Positions 52,840-63,039 of a stretch of 64,000 nt of DNA are shown here, piece after piece. The DNA is from Marinobacter gelidimuriae (GTDB lineage: Bacteria > Pseudomonadota > Gammaproteobacteria > Pseudomonadales > Oleiphilaceae), in the NCBI RefSeq assembly GCF_000372805.1, contig NZ_KB889851.1, forward strand, positions 1 through 64,000, given 5' to 3'. The notes below the pieces were generated by a model that worked only from the letters and a program-made list of their open reading frames with translations, was not told where the DNA came from and did no database searches. Both the position numbers and the translations under genes were made by a program. The first letter of the stretch is position 1, and every line of letters starts with the position of its first letter.

Positions 52840-55800
52840 CGTGGCCGGCCTGAGGATTTGGCCGGTGCCAGTTCATCGAGCATAGCGGCAATGCCATCAA
52901 GTTTACCACCGGTTGAAGTGTCGTTCAGCCGAAAACGGAAACTGTTGGCGCCTTCCAGGCGATACTCGCCGGGGTCGGATTGCACTTTCTTAATTAGCGC
53001 CAGCGGGTCTACGCTGGTGCTGTTGCCAAATTCCAGTCGCGCCCATTCCTTGCCAGCGTCTACTTTGATTACGCCCAGGGCCTCGGCGCGCATGCGCAGC
53101 GCCGCCTGGCGCATCAGATTTTTGGCCGGTTGCGGCAGCAATCCAAAGCGGTCAATCATTTCTACCTGAAGTTCTTTTAATTGTTCATCATTGGAAACGC
53201 TGGCGATGCGTTTATACAGCATCAGCCGGTTATGAACGTCTGGCAGATAATCGTCCGGAATCAGCGCCGGAATGCGCAAATTCATTTCGGTGCAGTGGCT
53301 CAATGGCAGCTCGGCGTTGGGTGTACGATCTTCGCGAATGGCCTTTACCGCTTCGTCCAGCAGTTGCATGTACAGGGTAAAGCCAATGCTTTCAATTTGC
53401 CCGCTCTGTTCCTCGCCCAGCAGTTCGCCGGCGCCGCGGATTTCGAGGTCTTGGGTGGCCAGCATAAAGCCGGCGCCCAAATCCTGGGCTTCAGAAATGG
53501 CCTCCAGGCGCTTTTTTGCATCGGAGTTAATGGCTTTCGGTGGCGGCGTTAGCAGGTAGGCGTAGGCCTGATGGTGGGAGCGGCCCACCCGGCCTCGCAA
53601 CTGGTGTAACTGGGCCAGGCCGAATTTGTCTGCGCGCTCGATAATAATGGTGTTGGCGGTGGGCACGTCTATGCCGGTTTCAATGATGGTGGTACACACC
53701 AGTACGTTGAAGCGCTTGTGGTAAAAGTCCGTCATGATCTGTTCAAGATCGCGCTCGCGCATCTGGCCGTGGGCCACGCCAACGCGGGCTTCGGGAATCA
53801 GTCGGCGCAGATCTGCTGCGGTTTTTTCAATGGTGGTGACATTATTGTGCAGAAAATAGACCTGACCGCCACGCAGGATTTCCCGCAGAATCGCTTCTTT
53901 TACCATGGGTTCGTCGCGCTGGCGCACAAAGGTTTTTACCGACAGCCGCCGCGCCGGTGGTGTTGCAATGATGGACAGGTCACGCAGGTGGCCCATGGCC
54001 ATATTCAAGGTGCGGGGAATGGGTGTGGCGGTCAGGTTGAGCATGTCGACTTCGGCCCGCAGCGCCTTTAATTTTTCTTTCTGTTGCACCCCGAAGCGAT
54101 GTTCTTCATCAATAATCACCAACCCCAGATTCTTGAACCGAATGTCGCCTTGCAGCAGTTTGTGGGTGCCAATAACAATATCGGCTTTGCCGTTTTCCAT
54201 GGCCTCCAGCGCTTTATTGGTCTGGCTGCCGCTGCGAAAGCGGCTGAGCAGCTCTATATTAACGGCGGTATCCGAAAAGCGGTCGCGGAAAGATTCATAA
54301 TGTTGCTGCGCCAGCAACGTCGTGGGCACCAGTACCGCCACCTGTTTGCCAGACCAGGTCGCTACAAATGCGGCGCGCATGGCCACTTCGGTTTTGCCAA
54401 AGCCCACATCGCCGCAAACCAAACGATCCATCGGGCGTTCACTGGTCATGTCTTCCAGCACCGCCATAATAGCCACTTCTTGATCCGGTGTTTCCTCGAA
54501 CGGGAAACCCGCGGCAAAGGTGCGATAGGCTTCCTGCGGGTTATCAAAGCTGAAGCCTTTGCGGGCTTCGCGGCGGGCATACACGTCTAAAAGCTCAGCG
54601 GCGGTATCGCGGATTTTTTCCAGAGCTTTCTTTTTAGCGTTGTTCCAGCGATCGGTGCCCAGCTTGTGCAGCGGCGCGTGTTCGGTGTCGCTGCCGGCGT
54701 AACGTGAAATCAGATGCAGGCTAGACACAGGAATATACAGCTTGGAGCTGCCAGCGTATCCCAGCATCAGAAATTCGCTGGCTTCTCCTTCCACGGTGAT
54801 GGTTTCCAAACCCTGATAGCGGCCCACACCGTGGTCAATATGCACCACCGGCGAGCCGATACGCAGTTCCGAAAGGTCGCGGTAGCCGTCGTCGTTCAGC
54901 TCAGTGGGCTTTTCCCGGCGCCTGCGCTGCAGCACCCGATCACCGAAGAGAGCCGTTTCGGTGATCAGCGCCAGTGGCCGGTCTGGCAGCACCAAGCCCT
55001 GCTCCATAGGCGCGATGGTAATGCCCAAGCTGCATTTCGGGCTATCCAGAAAACTTTGCCAGCCGTCCAGCGCCTGAAGTTGCAGGGATTGTTGGGCCAG
55101 ATTGTCGATCAGCGCTTCGCGCCGGCCAGACGATTCGGCACAAATTAGAATACGGCCGTTGAATTCGCTGATGAACCGTTTCAAGCGCCCGGCAGGGTCT
55201 GCTGCGCGCCCGTCCATGGCTATGTCTGGCAGTTCGCGGGCGGCGCAGTTCACGCTGCCGTTGCCGTCATCGGTGGCTGTGCGTGTGGTTACCCGTGGAA
55301 ACTGCTTGAGCAGCCCGAACAGCTCGTCCTGCTGCAAAAACAGCTGGGCCGGCGGCATGATTGGCCGCACGCGGTCGTGGCGCCGGTCTTCATAACGGTT
55401 ACGGGTTTCGCTGTCGAACTGCTGCACCGATTCGTTCAGACCGTCGGCGGTGAACACCCGGGTACTGGCCGGCAGGTAATCAAAAAGCGTGGCGGTGGCA
55501 TCAAAAAACAGTGGCAAGTAATATTCGATGCCCGGTGAAGTGATGCCCTGACTGACGTCCTGATACACAGGCGCGCTTTTGTCTGCGCTGGGGAATTGCT
55601 CGAACCAGCGCCCGCGAAACGCCGAACGGGCTTGTTTATCCCAAGGGAATTCAAACGCCGGCAGCAGTTCCACCTGCTGGATGCGATCAACCGAGCGCTG
55701 GGTGTCCGGGTCAAAGGTGCGCAGGGTTTCAATTTCGTTGTCGAACAAATCAATGCGGTAGGGCTGGCTGGCGCCCATGGGAAAAATATCCAGAATGGCG

Positions 55801-56345
55801 CCGCGCACCGCGTACTCACCGTGCTCGTACACGTTGTCGGCGTAGCGGTAGCCGGCCGCTTCGAGCTGCAAGCGCCAGCTGTTGATGTCCAGCGACTGGC
55901 CAACTTTTAATAGCAGGGTGTTGCCCTGAAGATAATTTACCGGCGGTAACCGGTGCATCAGGGTACGCGCGGGCACCACAAGCACGCCGTGTGCGGTAGA
56001 GGGCAGGCGGTGCAGGGTGCGAATGCGGCGGGAAATAATATCCTGATGGGGTGAAAATTGGTCGTAAGGCAGGGTTTCCCAGTCTGGCAGCGACAGCAAT
56101 TCCAGGCCATCGGCGCTTATGGCCGGGCCGTCTTCTTCCGCTGGCAGGCCCAGAAAAAATCGCATTGCCTGTTCCAGGCGGATGGCATCGGCGGTGCTGC
56201 GGGTGATCACCAGGGTTAACCCCTGATGGCTGCGCGCGCTTTCACAAACTGCCAGAGCGTCACTGCTGCCATGAAGCTGACCCCAGACACGATGATCGGC
56301 GGGCTTTTTTGGGAATTCCGGGGCAAGCAGGGTAGTGCTGGTCAT
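52836..56345 (-). CDS. mfd: Transcription-repair coupling factor Mfd
   Basis: A 1169-residue ATPase that removes stalled RNA polymerase and recruits UvrA. The N-terminal UvrB-like module (about residues 20-350) is followed by the RNA-polymerase interaction domain (about 490-560, GSPVVHIDHGVGRYQGLE). The RecG-like translocase core has Walker A GDVGFGKTEVAMRAA and Walker B IIDEEHRFGVQQ. The C-terminal D7 domain is also present. Length is normal for the family. It is divergent from gap. Confidence 0.95.
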   Translation of the reverse strand: MTSTTLLAPEFPKKPADHRVWGQLHGSSDALAVCESARSHQGLTLVITRSTADAIRLEQAMRFFLGLPAEEDGPAISADGLELLSLPDWETLPYDQFSPHQDIISRRIRTLHRLPSTAHGVLVVPARTLMHRLPPVNYLQGNTLLLKVGQSLDINSWRLQLEAAGYRYADNVYEHGEYAVRGAILDIFPMGASQPYRIDLFDNEIETLRTFDPDTQRSVDRIQQVELLPAFEFPWDKQARSAFRGRWFEQFPSADKSAPVYQDVSQGITSPGIEYYLPLFFDATATLFDYLPASTRVFTADGLNESVQQFDSETRNRYEDRRHDRVRPIMPPAQLFLQQDELFGLLKQFPRVTTRTATDDGNGSVNCAARELPDIAMDGRAADPAGRLKRFISEFNGRILICAESSGRREALIDNLAQQSLQLQALDGWQSFLDSPKCSLGITIAPMEQGLVLPDRPLALITETALFGDRVLQRRRREKPTELNDDGYRDLSELRIGSPVVHIDHGVGRYQGLETITVEGEASEFLMLGYAGSSKLYIPVSSLHLISRYAGSDTEHAPLHKLGTDRWNNAKKKALEKIRDTAAELLDVYARREARKGFSFDNPQEAYRTFAAGFPFEETPDQEVAIMAVLEDMTSERPMDRLVCGDVGFGKTEVAMRAAFVATWSGKQVAVLVPTTLLAQQHYESFRDRFSDTAVNIELLSRFRSGSQTNKALEAMENGKADIVIGTHKLLQGDIRFKNLGLVIIDEEHRFGVQQKEKLKALRAEVDMLNLTATPIPRTLNMAMGHLRDLSIIATPPARRLSVKTFVRQRDEPMVKEAILREILRGGQVYFLHNNVTTIEKTAADLRRLIPEARVGVAHGQMRERDLEQIMTDFYHKRFNVLVCTTIIETGIDVPTANTIIIERADKFGLAQLHQLRGRVGRSHHQAYAYLLTPPPKAINSDAKKRLEAISEAQDLGAGFMLATQDLEIRGAGELLGEEQSGQIESIGFTLYMQLLDEAVKAIREDRTPNAELPLSHCTEMNLRIPALIPDDYLPDVHNRLMLYKRIASVSNDEQLKELQVEMIDRFGLLPQPAKNLMRQAALRMRAEALGVIKVDAGKEWARLEFGNSTSVDPLALIKKVQSDPGEYRLEGANSFRFRLNDTSTGGKLDGIAAMLDELAPAKSSGRPR

Positions 56346-56546
56346 GTTGGAAAATGTGCCTTTTTCGAATTCGAGAGCCGGTAAATAGGCTGGCCATTCT
56401 ACCGCTGCAGTGCATGGGGGGTCGAGTGGATGTAAAAACGGGCGTTGGATTTGCCGTAGGCGGCGTTAAATTGGATAATGCCTCATTCGATTTTTTCTAT
56501 GTCTACTTTGCATGCCCAAAACGTTTCTATCCAGAGGTCCTAAACC

Positions 56547-58016
56547 GTGAGCCACGAACAGATCCACCAGCACCTGTCGAACTGGACAGAGCGCGAATCT
56601 ACCGCCGAAGCCATGATCCCGCTAATTGGACGCCTGTACCGCCGCAACAATGTTGTCACGTCGGTTTACGGCCGCTCGGTGATCAACCAGTCAGTGATTG
56701 ATATCATTCGCGCCCACCGCTATGTGCGTCAAGTTGAAGACAGCGAGCTGTCGGTACACGACACTCTGCCCATTCTTCAGGCGATGGACGCTATGGAGCT
56801 GGGGCGTGGCCACGTAGATATCGGTAAACTGGCGGTTAAATTCCGTGCTATTGGTGGTGATTTGAACGAGTTTCTTACCCAGGAAATCGGATCCATCGCG
56901 GGTTTGTACGCTTCCCAATCGGAAGAAGATGCCCAAAACGACACCAAAGACATAGTGCTTTACGGTTTTGGCCGTATCGGCCGCTTGCTGGCCCGTATTC
57001 TGATTGAAAAAGCCGGCGGCGGTAACAACCTGCGTCTGCGGGCCATTGTTGTGCGCCATGGCGGTGCCGAAAACGATCTGGAGAAGCGTGCCAGCCTGCT
57101 GCGCCGCGACTCCGTTCACGGCCCCTTTAACGGCACCATCCGGGTTGACGCGGAAAACTCCGCGCTGATTGCCAATGGCAACTTCATCAAAGTGATTTAC
57201 TCCGCCGGGCCAGACCAGGTGGACTACACCCAGTACGGCATCAATAATGCCATCGTGATCGACAACACAGGCATGTGGCGCGATGAAGAAGGCCTGGGTC
57301 TGCACCTGAAATCCAAAGGCGTCAGCCGCGTGATGCTGACCGCGCCGGGCAAAGGTGACATCAAGAATATTGTTTACGGCATCAATAACGACTGGATTAC
57401 CGACGACGACAAAATTCTGTCGGCCGCCTCGTGCACCACCAACGCCATTACCCCGGTGCTGAAGGCTATCTACGACGAATACGGCATTGAAGATGGCCAC
57501 GTAGAAACGGTGCACTCTTACACCAACGACCAGAACCTGATCGACAACTACCACAAAGGCAGTCGCCGTGGCCGCAGTGCGCCGCTGAATATGGTCATTA
57601 CCGAGACAGGCGCCGCTAAGGCCGTGTCGAAAGCGCTGCCGGAATTGAAGGGTAAGCTAACGGGTAACGCCATTCGTGTGCCCACGCCTAACGTTTCCAT
57701 GGCGATTCTGAACCTGAATCTGAAAACAGACGTGGATGTAGAAAGCGTTAACGAATACCTGCGTGACATAGCGCTGCACTCCGAACTGCAAAAGCAGATT
57801 GACTATGTAAACTCTACAGAAGTGGTATCGACCGATTTTGTTGGCTCGCGCCACGCCGGTATTGTGGATGCCCAAGCAACGATTGCTGCCGGCAAACGCC
57901 TGATTTTGTACGTTTGGTATGACAACGAATTCGGCTACAGCGCGCAGGTTATAAGGGTTGTTAGCCAGATGGCCGGCATCAACTATCCGATTTTCCCCAA
58001 GCGCGTCCGCGGCTGA
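56547..58016 (+). CDS. gap: Glyceraldehyde-3-phosphate dehydrogenase, long form
   Basis: A 489-residue enzyme of the extended Gap type found in Pseudomonas and Marinobacter. An N-terminal extension of about 130 residues precedes the NAD-binding domain (VLYGFGRIGRLLARIL). The catalytic Cys296 is in SAASCTTNAITPVL, and the active-site His lies downstream in the core. The C-terminal motif WYDNEFGYSAQV is present. It is divergent from mfd and followed by a terminator. Confidence 0.92.
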   Translation: MSHEQIHQHLSNWTERESTAEAMIPLIGRLYRRNNVVTSVYGRSVINQSVIDIIRAHRYVRQVEDSELSVHDTLPILQAMDAMELGRGHVDIGKLAVKFRAIGGDLNEFLTQEIGSIAGLYASQSEEDAQNDTKDIVLYGFGRIGRLLARILIEKAGGGNNLRLRAIVVRHGGAENDLEKRASLLRRDSVHGPFNGTIRVDAENSALIANGNFIKVIYSAGPDQVDYTQYGINNAIVIDNTGMWRDEEGLGLHLKSKGVSRVMLTAPGKGDIKNIVYGINNDWITDDDKILSAASCTTNAITPVLKAIYDEYGIEDGHVETVHSYTNDQNLIDNYHKGSRRGRSAPLNMVITETGAAKAVSKALPELKGKLTGNAIRVPTPNVSMAILNLNLKTDVDVESVNEYLRDIALHSELQKQIDYVNSTEVVSTDFVGSRHAGIVDAQATIAAGKRLILYVWYDNEFGYSAQVIRVVSQMAGINYPIFPKRVRG

Positions 58017-58061
58017 GTCGGTCGTTCTGGCTCTGAGATAATTGCCTGATGAGCGAATAAA

Positions 58062-58092
58062 AGCCCCTTCAGTTTTTGCTGATGGGGTTTTT
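58062..58092 (+). terminator. Rho-independent terminator after gap
   Basis: A nine-base stem with one mismatch (CCCCTTCAG / CTGATGGGG) is followed by five T residues and sits 46 bases after the gap stop codon. Confidence 0.75.
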
Positions 58093-58371
58093 CTGGCGCG
58101 GTGTAAACACACCCTCTTTACTTGGAGCAACAAACTGGTGGGTGTTTGCGGTGGAAATGCCGGCCCCGACTCTCTATAATAAGCCCGATTTTGGTTATGT
58201 CTGACGCCCGCTTCTTATCCTTCCTCTGCCACCGGTCTGTGCTAGCGTAACGCCAACCGCCTTACGGCAAGCCACTCAACACCAAACCGGTGAGGTATGT
58301 GCAGGGAGTTCGAGGTAATGCGTCTGGCGTGGTAAATACATCGAACAGTTTCTGATGATTGGATGAGGCTA
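58093..58371 (+). promoter_or_regulatory. nqr operon upstream region with possible -10 element
   Basis: This 279-base gap contains no supported gene. A TATAAT at 58175-58180 could be the -10 element of the nqr promoter, but no -35 element is found at normal spacing. A purine-rich GAGG lies just before the nqrA start. Confidence 0.4.
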
Positions 58372-59718
58372 ATGATAAAGATCACAAAAGGCCTGGATCT
58401 TCCCATCAGCGGCGTCCCCGAACAGACCATCACCGACGGCAAACCGATTCGCCACGTGGCACTTGTCGGCTTTGACTACAACGGCATGAAGCCGACGATG
58501 GTTGTGAAGGAAGGGGATCGCGTTAAACGCGGCACGCTGCTGTTTACGGATAAGAAGACCGAGGGCGTTCGTTACACCTCACCGGCAGCGGGCGTGGTGA
58601 AAGAAATCAACCGGGGTGACCGTCGGGTTTTCCAGTCGATTGTCATCGAAATTGATGGCAACGAGGCGGAAACCTTCGCGCGTTACAGCGAAGCCGATAT
58701 TGCGGGCCTGGAGCGCCAGCAGGTTGTTGATAACCTGGTCGAATCCGGGTTGTGGGCGACGCTGGTAACGCGTCCGTACAGCAAAGTGCCGGCTATTGAC
58801 TCCGCGCCTCATTCAATCTTCGTGTCGGTGATGGATACCAACCCGCTGGCCGCAGACCCTACCATCATCATTGCCGAAAACAGCAAGGCCTTTGAAAACG
58901 GCCTGAGCATTATTGCCAAGCTGACCGCCGGCAAGGTGTTTGTAACAGGTAAGCCGGGCTCAAACGTCGCAGTGCCCAAGTCTGATGCCATTGAAGTCAA
59001 TCAGTGTGACGGCGTTCACCCGGCCGGTAACGTAGGCACCCATATTCATCACCTGGACCCGGTATCGCTCAGCAAAACTGTGTGGTCTGTGAATTATCAG
59101 GACGTGATTGATATCGGCAAGCTGTTCGTCACCGGTGAACTTCCGATTGAGCGTGTTGTCGCAATTGGTGGGCCGAAAGCTCTGAAGCCTCGCTTGGTTC
59201 GTACACGTTTAGGGGCCAGTATGGTTGAATTGTTGGATGGCGAAACCGAAACCGACTGCGAACTGCGTCCGATATCGGGCTCAGTGTTTGGCGGCCGACG
59301 GGCCGAAGGCGCCTGCGCCTATTTAGGGCGTTTCGCCAATCAGGTTTCGGTGCTGGCTGAAGGCAATAGCCGGCACTTCATGGCCTACCTGTCGCCGGGC
59401 GTGAATAAATTCTCGACACTGAACATCTACCTGTCAAAACTGACCGGTGGCAAACGATTCAACTTCAATACCAGCACCAACGGCAGCGAGCGAGCGATGG
59501 TTCCAGTGGGCGCTTACGAGCGCGTCATGCCGTTGGACATATTGCCAACCCAGCTGTTGCGGGCGTTAATCATCGGTGATACGGAAATGGCCCAGAAACT
59601 GGGCGCGCTGGAACTGGATGAAGAAGATCTGGCTCTGTGCACCTTCGTGTGTCCGGGTAAATATGAATACGGGCCAATTCTCCGAGAGAACCTGACCCGC
59701 ATCGAGATCGAGGGCTAA
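58372..59718 (+). CDS. nqrA: Na+-translocating NADH:quinone reductase subunit A
   Basis: A 448-residue cytoplasmic subunit of the Na+-NQR complex. The ATG at 58372 gives the family start [12 protein letters not shown]; a start three codons upstream is less likely, as GAGG lies there. The barrel-sandwich region ([18 protein letters not shown]) and the later NQRA domains are complete. It starts the nqrABCDEF operon. Confidence 0.93.
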   Translation: MIKITKGLDLPISGVPEQTITDGKPIRHVALVGFDYNGMKPTMVVKEGDRVKRGTLLFTDKKTEGVRYTSPAAGVVKEINRGDRRVFQSIVIEIDGNEAETFARYSEADIAGLERQQVVDNLVESGLWATLVTRPYSKVPAIDSAPHSIFVSVMDTNPLAADPTIIIAENSKAFENGLSIIAKLTAGKVFVTGKPGSNVAVPKSDAIEVNQCDGVHPAGNVGTHIHHLDPVSLSKTVWSVNYQDVIDIGKLFVTGELPIERVVAIGGPKALKPRLVRTRLGASMVELLDGETETDCELRPISGSVFGGRRAEGACAYLGRFANQVSVLAEGNSRHFMAYLSPGVNKFSTLNIYLSKLTGGKRFNFNTSTNGSERAMVPVGAYERVMPLDILPTQLLRALIIGDTEMAQKLGALELDEEDLALCTFVCPGKYEYGPILRENLTRIEIEG

Positions 59719-59721
59719 GTT

Positions 59722-60930
59722 ATGTCTATCCGACAGTTTCTCGACGGAATCGAGCATCATTTTGAAAAAGGTGGTCGTCACGAGCGTTGGTACGCGCTCT
59801 ACGAAGCGGTAGACACCATTTTCTACTCGCCCGGTTCGGTCACCAAATCCACCTCTCATGTGCGTGATGGCATTGACCTGAAACGCATTATGATCACGGT
59901 GTGGCTGTGCACCTTTCCGGCCATGTTCTTCGGTATGTGGAACATCGGTTTTCAGGCCAACAGCTACCTGGCGACCAATCCGGAGGCTTTGATCGGAGAC
60001 GGCGGTTTGCGCACCGCGTTTATAAACGCCCTGGCGGTAACCGGCGCGGGTGCTGGCCTGCTGGATAATTTCATCTACGGTATGGCCTACTTTATTCCCA
60101 TCTACGCGGTGACCTTTGTTGTCGGCGGGTTCTGGGAAGTGATGTTTGCCACCGTGCGTCGCCATGAAATCAACGAAGGCTTTTTCGTAACCTCGATTTT
60201 GTTTGCGCTGATTTGCCCGCCTACCGTGCCTTTGTGGCAAGTGGCTTTGGGCATTACTTTCGGTATCGTGATCGGCAAAGAAGTGTTTGGCGGAACCGGC
60301 AAAAACTTCCTCAACCCGGCGCTGACCGGTCGTGCTTTCCTGTACTTCGCCTACCCGGCGCAGATTTCCGGTGACACGGTATGGACAGCGGTCGACGGTT
60401 TTAGTGGTGCGACATCCCTGAGCTGGGCTGCCAGCGGCGGTGTTGAAGCTCTGGAAAGCCAGATTGGTTGGGCGAACGCATTCATGGGCACCATTCAGGG
60501 TTCCATGGGTGAAACCTCGACCCTGGCTGTGCTGGCCGGTGGCGCCGTGCTGCTGATCATGAAAATAGCCTCTTATCGTATTGTTGGGGGTGTGTTGCTA
60601 GGCATGATTGCCACCTCGTTGCTAATGAATGTGGTGGGGTCAGAAACGAATCCCATGTTTGCCGTGCCGGCGCACTGGCACCTGGTAATGGGTGGTTTTG
60701 CCTTCGGCATGATGTTTATGGCGACGGACCCGGTATCGTCTGCCATGACCCACACCGGCCGCTGGTGCTTCGGCATTCTGGTGGGCGTGATGACCATTCT
60801 GATACGTGTCGTAAACCCGGCCTTCCCCGAAGGCATCATGCTGGCGATCCTGTTCGCTAACCTGTTTGCCCCGCTGATGGACCACTACGTTGTTCAGGCC
60901 AATGTTAAACGGAGGCTCGCTCGTGGCTAA
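59722..60930 (+). CDS. nqrB: Na+-translocating NADH:quinone reductase subunit B
   Basis: A 402-residue membrane subunit with about ten helices. The covalent FMN attachment site Thr231 lies in [10 protein letters not shown]. The [20 protein letters not shown] segment is conserved. It begins three bases after nqrA and overlaps the nqrC start by eight bases. Confidence 0.94.
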   Translation: MSIRQFLDGIEHHFEKGGRHERWYALYEAVDTIFYSPGSVTKSTSHVRDGIDLKRIMITVWLCTFPAMFFGMWNIGFQANSYLATNPEALIGDGGLRTAFINALAVTGAGAGLLDNFIYGMAYFIPIYAVTFVVGGFWEVMFATVRRHEINEGFFVTSILFALICPPTVPLWQVALGITFGIVIGKEVFGGTGKNFLNPALTGRAFLYFAYPAQISGDTVWTAVDGFSGATSLSWAASGGVEALESQIGWANAFMGTIQGSMGETSTLAVLAGGAVLLIMKIASYRIVGGVLLGMIATSLLMNVVGSETNPMFAVPAHWHLVMGGFAFGMMFMATDPVSSAMTHTGRWCFGILVGVMTILIRVVNPAFPEGIMLAILFANLFAPLMDHYVVQANVKRRLARG

Positions 60931-61726
60931 AGCTAAAGAAACAGTCTCCAGAACGTTAATGGTCGCTCTGGTACTGAGTATCGTGTTTTCAGTTATCGTG
61001 TCGACCGCCGCAGTATTACTGCGCCCGGCACAGATCAAAAACCAGAACCTGGACATCAAAACCAATATTCTGGCGGCCTCGGGCATGTTACCGGAAGCCG
61101 CCAGTGCCGAGCAGATCGAAGATATCTTCACCCGCTTTGATGTTCGCCTGGTAGATTTGGATTCTGGCGCCTTTGTTGAGCCTGAATCGGTCAATGTGCA
61201 AGACCCGATGAAGTACGATATGTACAAAGCCGCGTCTGACCCGGATATGTCCACCAACATTCCTCCCAAGGAAGATCTGGCGGGCATCAAGCGTCGTCCT
61301 AACGTAGCCAAGGTGTATCTGCTGCGCGAAGGCGATCAGGTGAAGCGCGTTGTGCTGCCGGTTCACGGCTATGGTTTGTGGTCCACGCTGTATGGCTTCG
61401 TATCCCTTGAGGGCGACTTGAACACCATCGAAGGCTTGGGCTTTTACGCCCACGCGGAAACGCCGGGTCTGGGTGGTGAGGTGGATAACCCGCGCTGGAA
61501 GTCCCAGTGGGTGGGTAAGCAGCTTTACGACGAAAACAAAACCGAGCCGCAGATCCGCCTGGTAAAAGGCGGTGTTGATGCCAATACCGCGAACAAGCAA
61601 CACAAAGTGGACGCGCTTTCCGGTGCCACCTTGACCAGTCGCGGTGTAGAGCATCTGGTGAATTATTGGATGGGTGATCGTGGCTATGCGGCGTTCCTCA
61701 AGAAACTTCGTGAAGGGGAGGTCTGA
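60923..61726 (+). CDS. nqrC: Na+-translocating NADH:quinone reductase subunit C
   Basis: A 267-residue subunit with one N-terminal membrane helix and a periplasmic FMN domain. The GTG at 60923 is chosen because GGAGG lies eight bases upstream and the signal-like helix follows. The covalent FMN site is Thr236 in [11 protein letters not shown]. The end lies two bases before nqrD. Confidence 0.93.
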   Translation: MAKAKETVSRTLMVALVLSIVFSVIVSTAAVLLRPAQIKNQNLDIKTNILAASGMLPEAASAEQIEDIFTRFDVRLVDLDSGAFVEPESVNVQDPMKYDMYKAASDPDMSTNIPPKEDLAGIKRRPNVAKVYLLREGDQVKRVVLPVHGYGLWSTLYGFVSLEGDLNTIEGLGFYAHAETPGLGGEVDNPRWKSQWVGKQLYDENKTEPQIRLVKGGVDANTANKQHKVDALSGATLTSRGVEHLVNYWMGDRGYAAFLKKLREGEV

Positions 61727-61728
61727 TC

Positions 61729-62394
61729 ATGTCCGAAATGACCGCGAAACAAGTTCTGTTTGAACCGATTTTCAGTAACAACCCGATTGGATTGCAGATT
61801 CTGGGTATCTGTTCAGCGCTGGCGGTAACCACCAGCATGAACGTCACCATCGTTATGTGTCTTTCCGTTATTGCGGTAACCGCTTTTTCCAACCTGGCGG
61901 TATCGCTGGTGCGGGCACAGATTCCGAACAGTATTCGTATCATCGCCCAAATGACCATCATCGCTTCTCTGGTAATCGTGGTGGATCAGTTTCTGAAGGC
62001 CTACGCCTATGAAGTATCCAAGCAGCTGTCGGTATTCGTTGGTCTGATCATCACCAACTGCATCGTTATGGGCCGTGCCGAAGGTTTCGCCATGAAGAAC
62101 GGCCCCTGGCTGAGTTTCCTCGACGGCATCGGTAACGGTATGGGCTATTCGGTGATGCTGCTGTTTGTCGCCTTCTTCCGTGAGCTGCTGGGCGCAGGTG
62201 CGCTGTTTGGCGTTACCTTGATGACACCAGTAAGTCAGGGCGGTTGGTACGTCCCCAACGGGCTGCTGCTGTTGCCGCCGAGCGCGTTCTTTATTATTGG
62301 CTTGGCAATCTGGGCCCTGCGCGCCTGGAAACCCGAGCAAGTGGAAGAGGCAGACTTCAAAATGTCCCGCCACACCCATAAGGAGGCCTTCTGA
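61729..62394 (+). CDS. nqrD: Na+-translocating NADH:quinone reductase subunit D
   Basis: A 221-residue membrane protein with six helices. It carries one of the conserved cysteines ([18 protein letters not shown]) that help bind the intramembrane iron centre shared with NqrE. Its stop overlaps the nqrE start by one base. Confidence 0.94.
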   Translation: MSEMTAKQVLFEPIFSNNPIGLQILGICSALAVTTSMNVTIVMCLSVIAVTAFSNLAVSLVRAQIPNSIRIIAQMTIIASLVIVVDQFLKAYAYEVSKQLSVFVGLIITNCIVMGRAEGFAMKNGPWLSFLDGIGNGMGYSVMLLFVAFFRELLGAGALFGVTLMTPVSQGGWYVPNGLLLLPPSAFFIIGLAIWALRAWKPEQVEEADFKMSRHTHKEAF

Positions 62395-63002
62395 TGGAAC
62401 ACTACATCAGTCTGCTGATTAAGGCTATTTTCGTTGAAAACATGGCTTTGGCCTTCTTCTTGGGTATGTGTACCTTCCTGGCGATCTCCAAGAAAATTGA
62501 AGCCGCAACCGGTCTGGGTATTGCCGTTGTGGTGGTTCTAACCCTCACCGTGCCGGTGAACAACCTGATCTACAACAACATCCTGCGTGAAGGCGCGTTG
62601 TCTTGGGCCGGATTGCCCAATACAGACCTGAGCTTTTTGGGATTGATTACGTACATTGGTGTAATCGCTGCGATTGTGCAGATCATGGAAATGGTTCTGG
62701 ACAAGTACATACCGGCGCTATACGCCGCACTTGGGGTGTTTCTACCGCTTATTACCGTAAACTGCGCCATTTTGGGTGCGGCCCTGTTCATGGTAGAGCG
62801 CGACTACACCTTCGGTGAGAGTGTGGTGTACGGTTTCGGCGCCGGCGTAGGCTGGGCACTGGCGATTGTGGCTTTGGCCGGCATTCGGGAAAAACTCAAG
62901 TACAGCGACGTACCGGAAGGCCTGCGGGGCTTGGGCATAACCTTTATTACCGTGGGTTTGATGTCATTGGGCTTTATGTCTTTCTCCGGCATTTCCCTGT
63001 AA
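62394..63002 (+). CDS. nqrE: Na+-translocating NADH:quinone reductase subunit E
   Basis: A 202-residue membrane protein with six helices and a fold inverted relative to NqrD. The conserved segments are [20 protein letters not shown] and [17 protein letters not shown], each with a cysteine of the iron centre. Confidence 0.94.
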   Translation: MEHYISLLIKAIFVENMALAFFLGMCTFLAISKKIEAATGLGIAVVVVLTLTVPVNNLIYNNILREGALSWAGLPNTDLSFLGLITYIGVIAAIVQIMEMVLDKYIPALYAALGVFLPLITVNCAILGAALFMVERDYTFGESVVYGFGAGVGWALAIVALAGIREKLKYSDVPEGLRGLGITFITVGLMSLGFMSFSGISL

Positions 63003-63039
63003 TTCACCCGGTGATTCGGATAAACGAAAGGGCGAGATC

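Noticed and set aside
56691..57554. 287-codon antisense frame across gap
   Set aside because: It is a shadow of the highly conserved gap gene. Its sequence looks like a reverse-frame product rich in Val, Gly and His.
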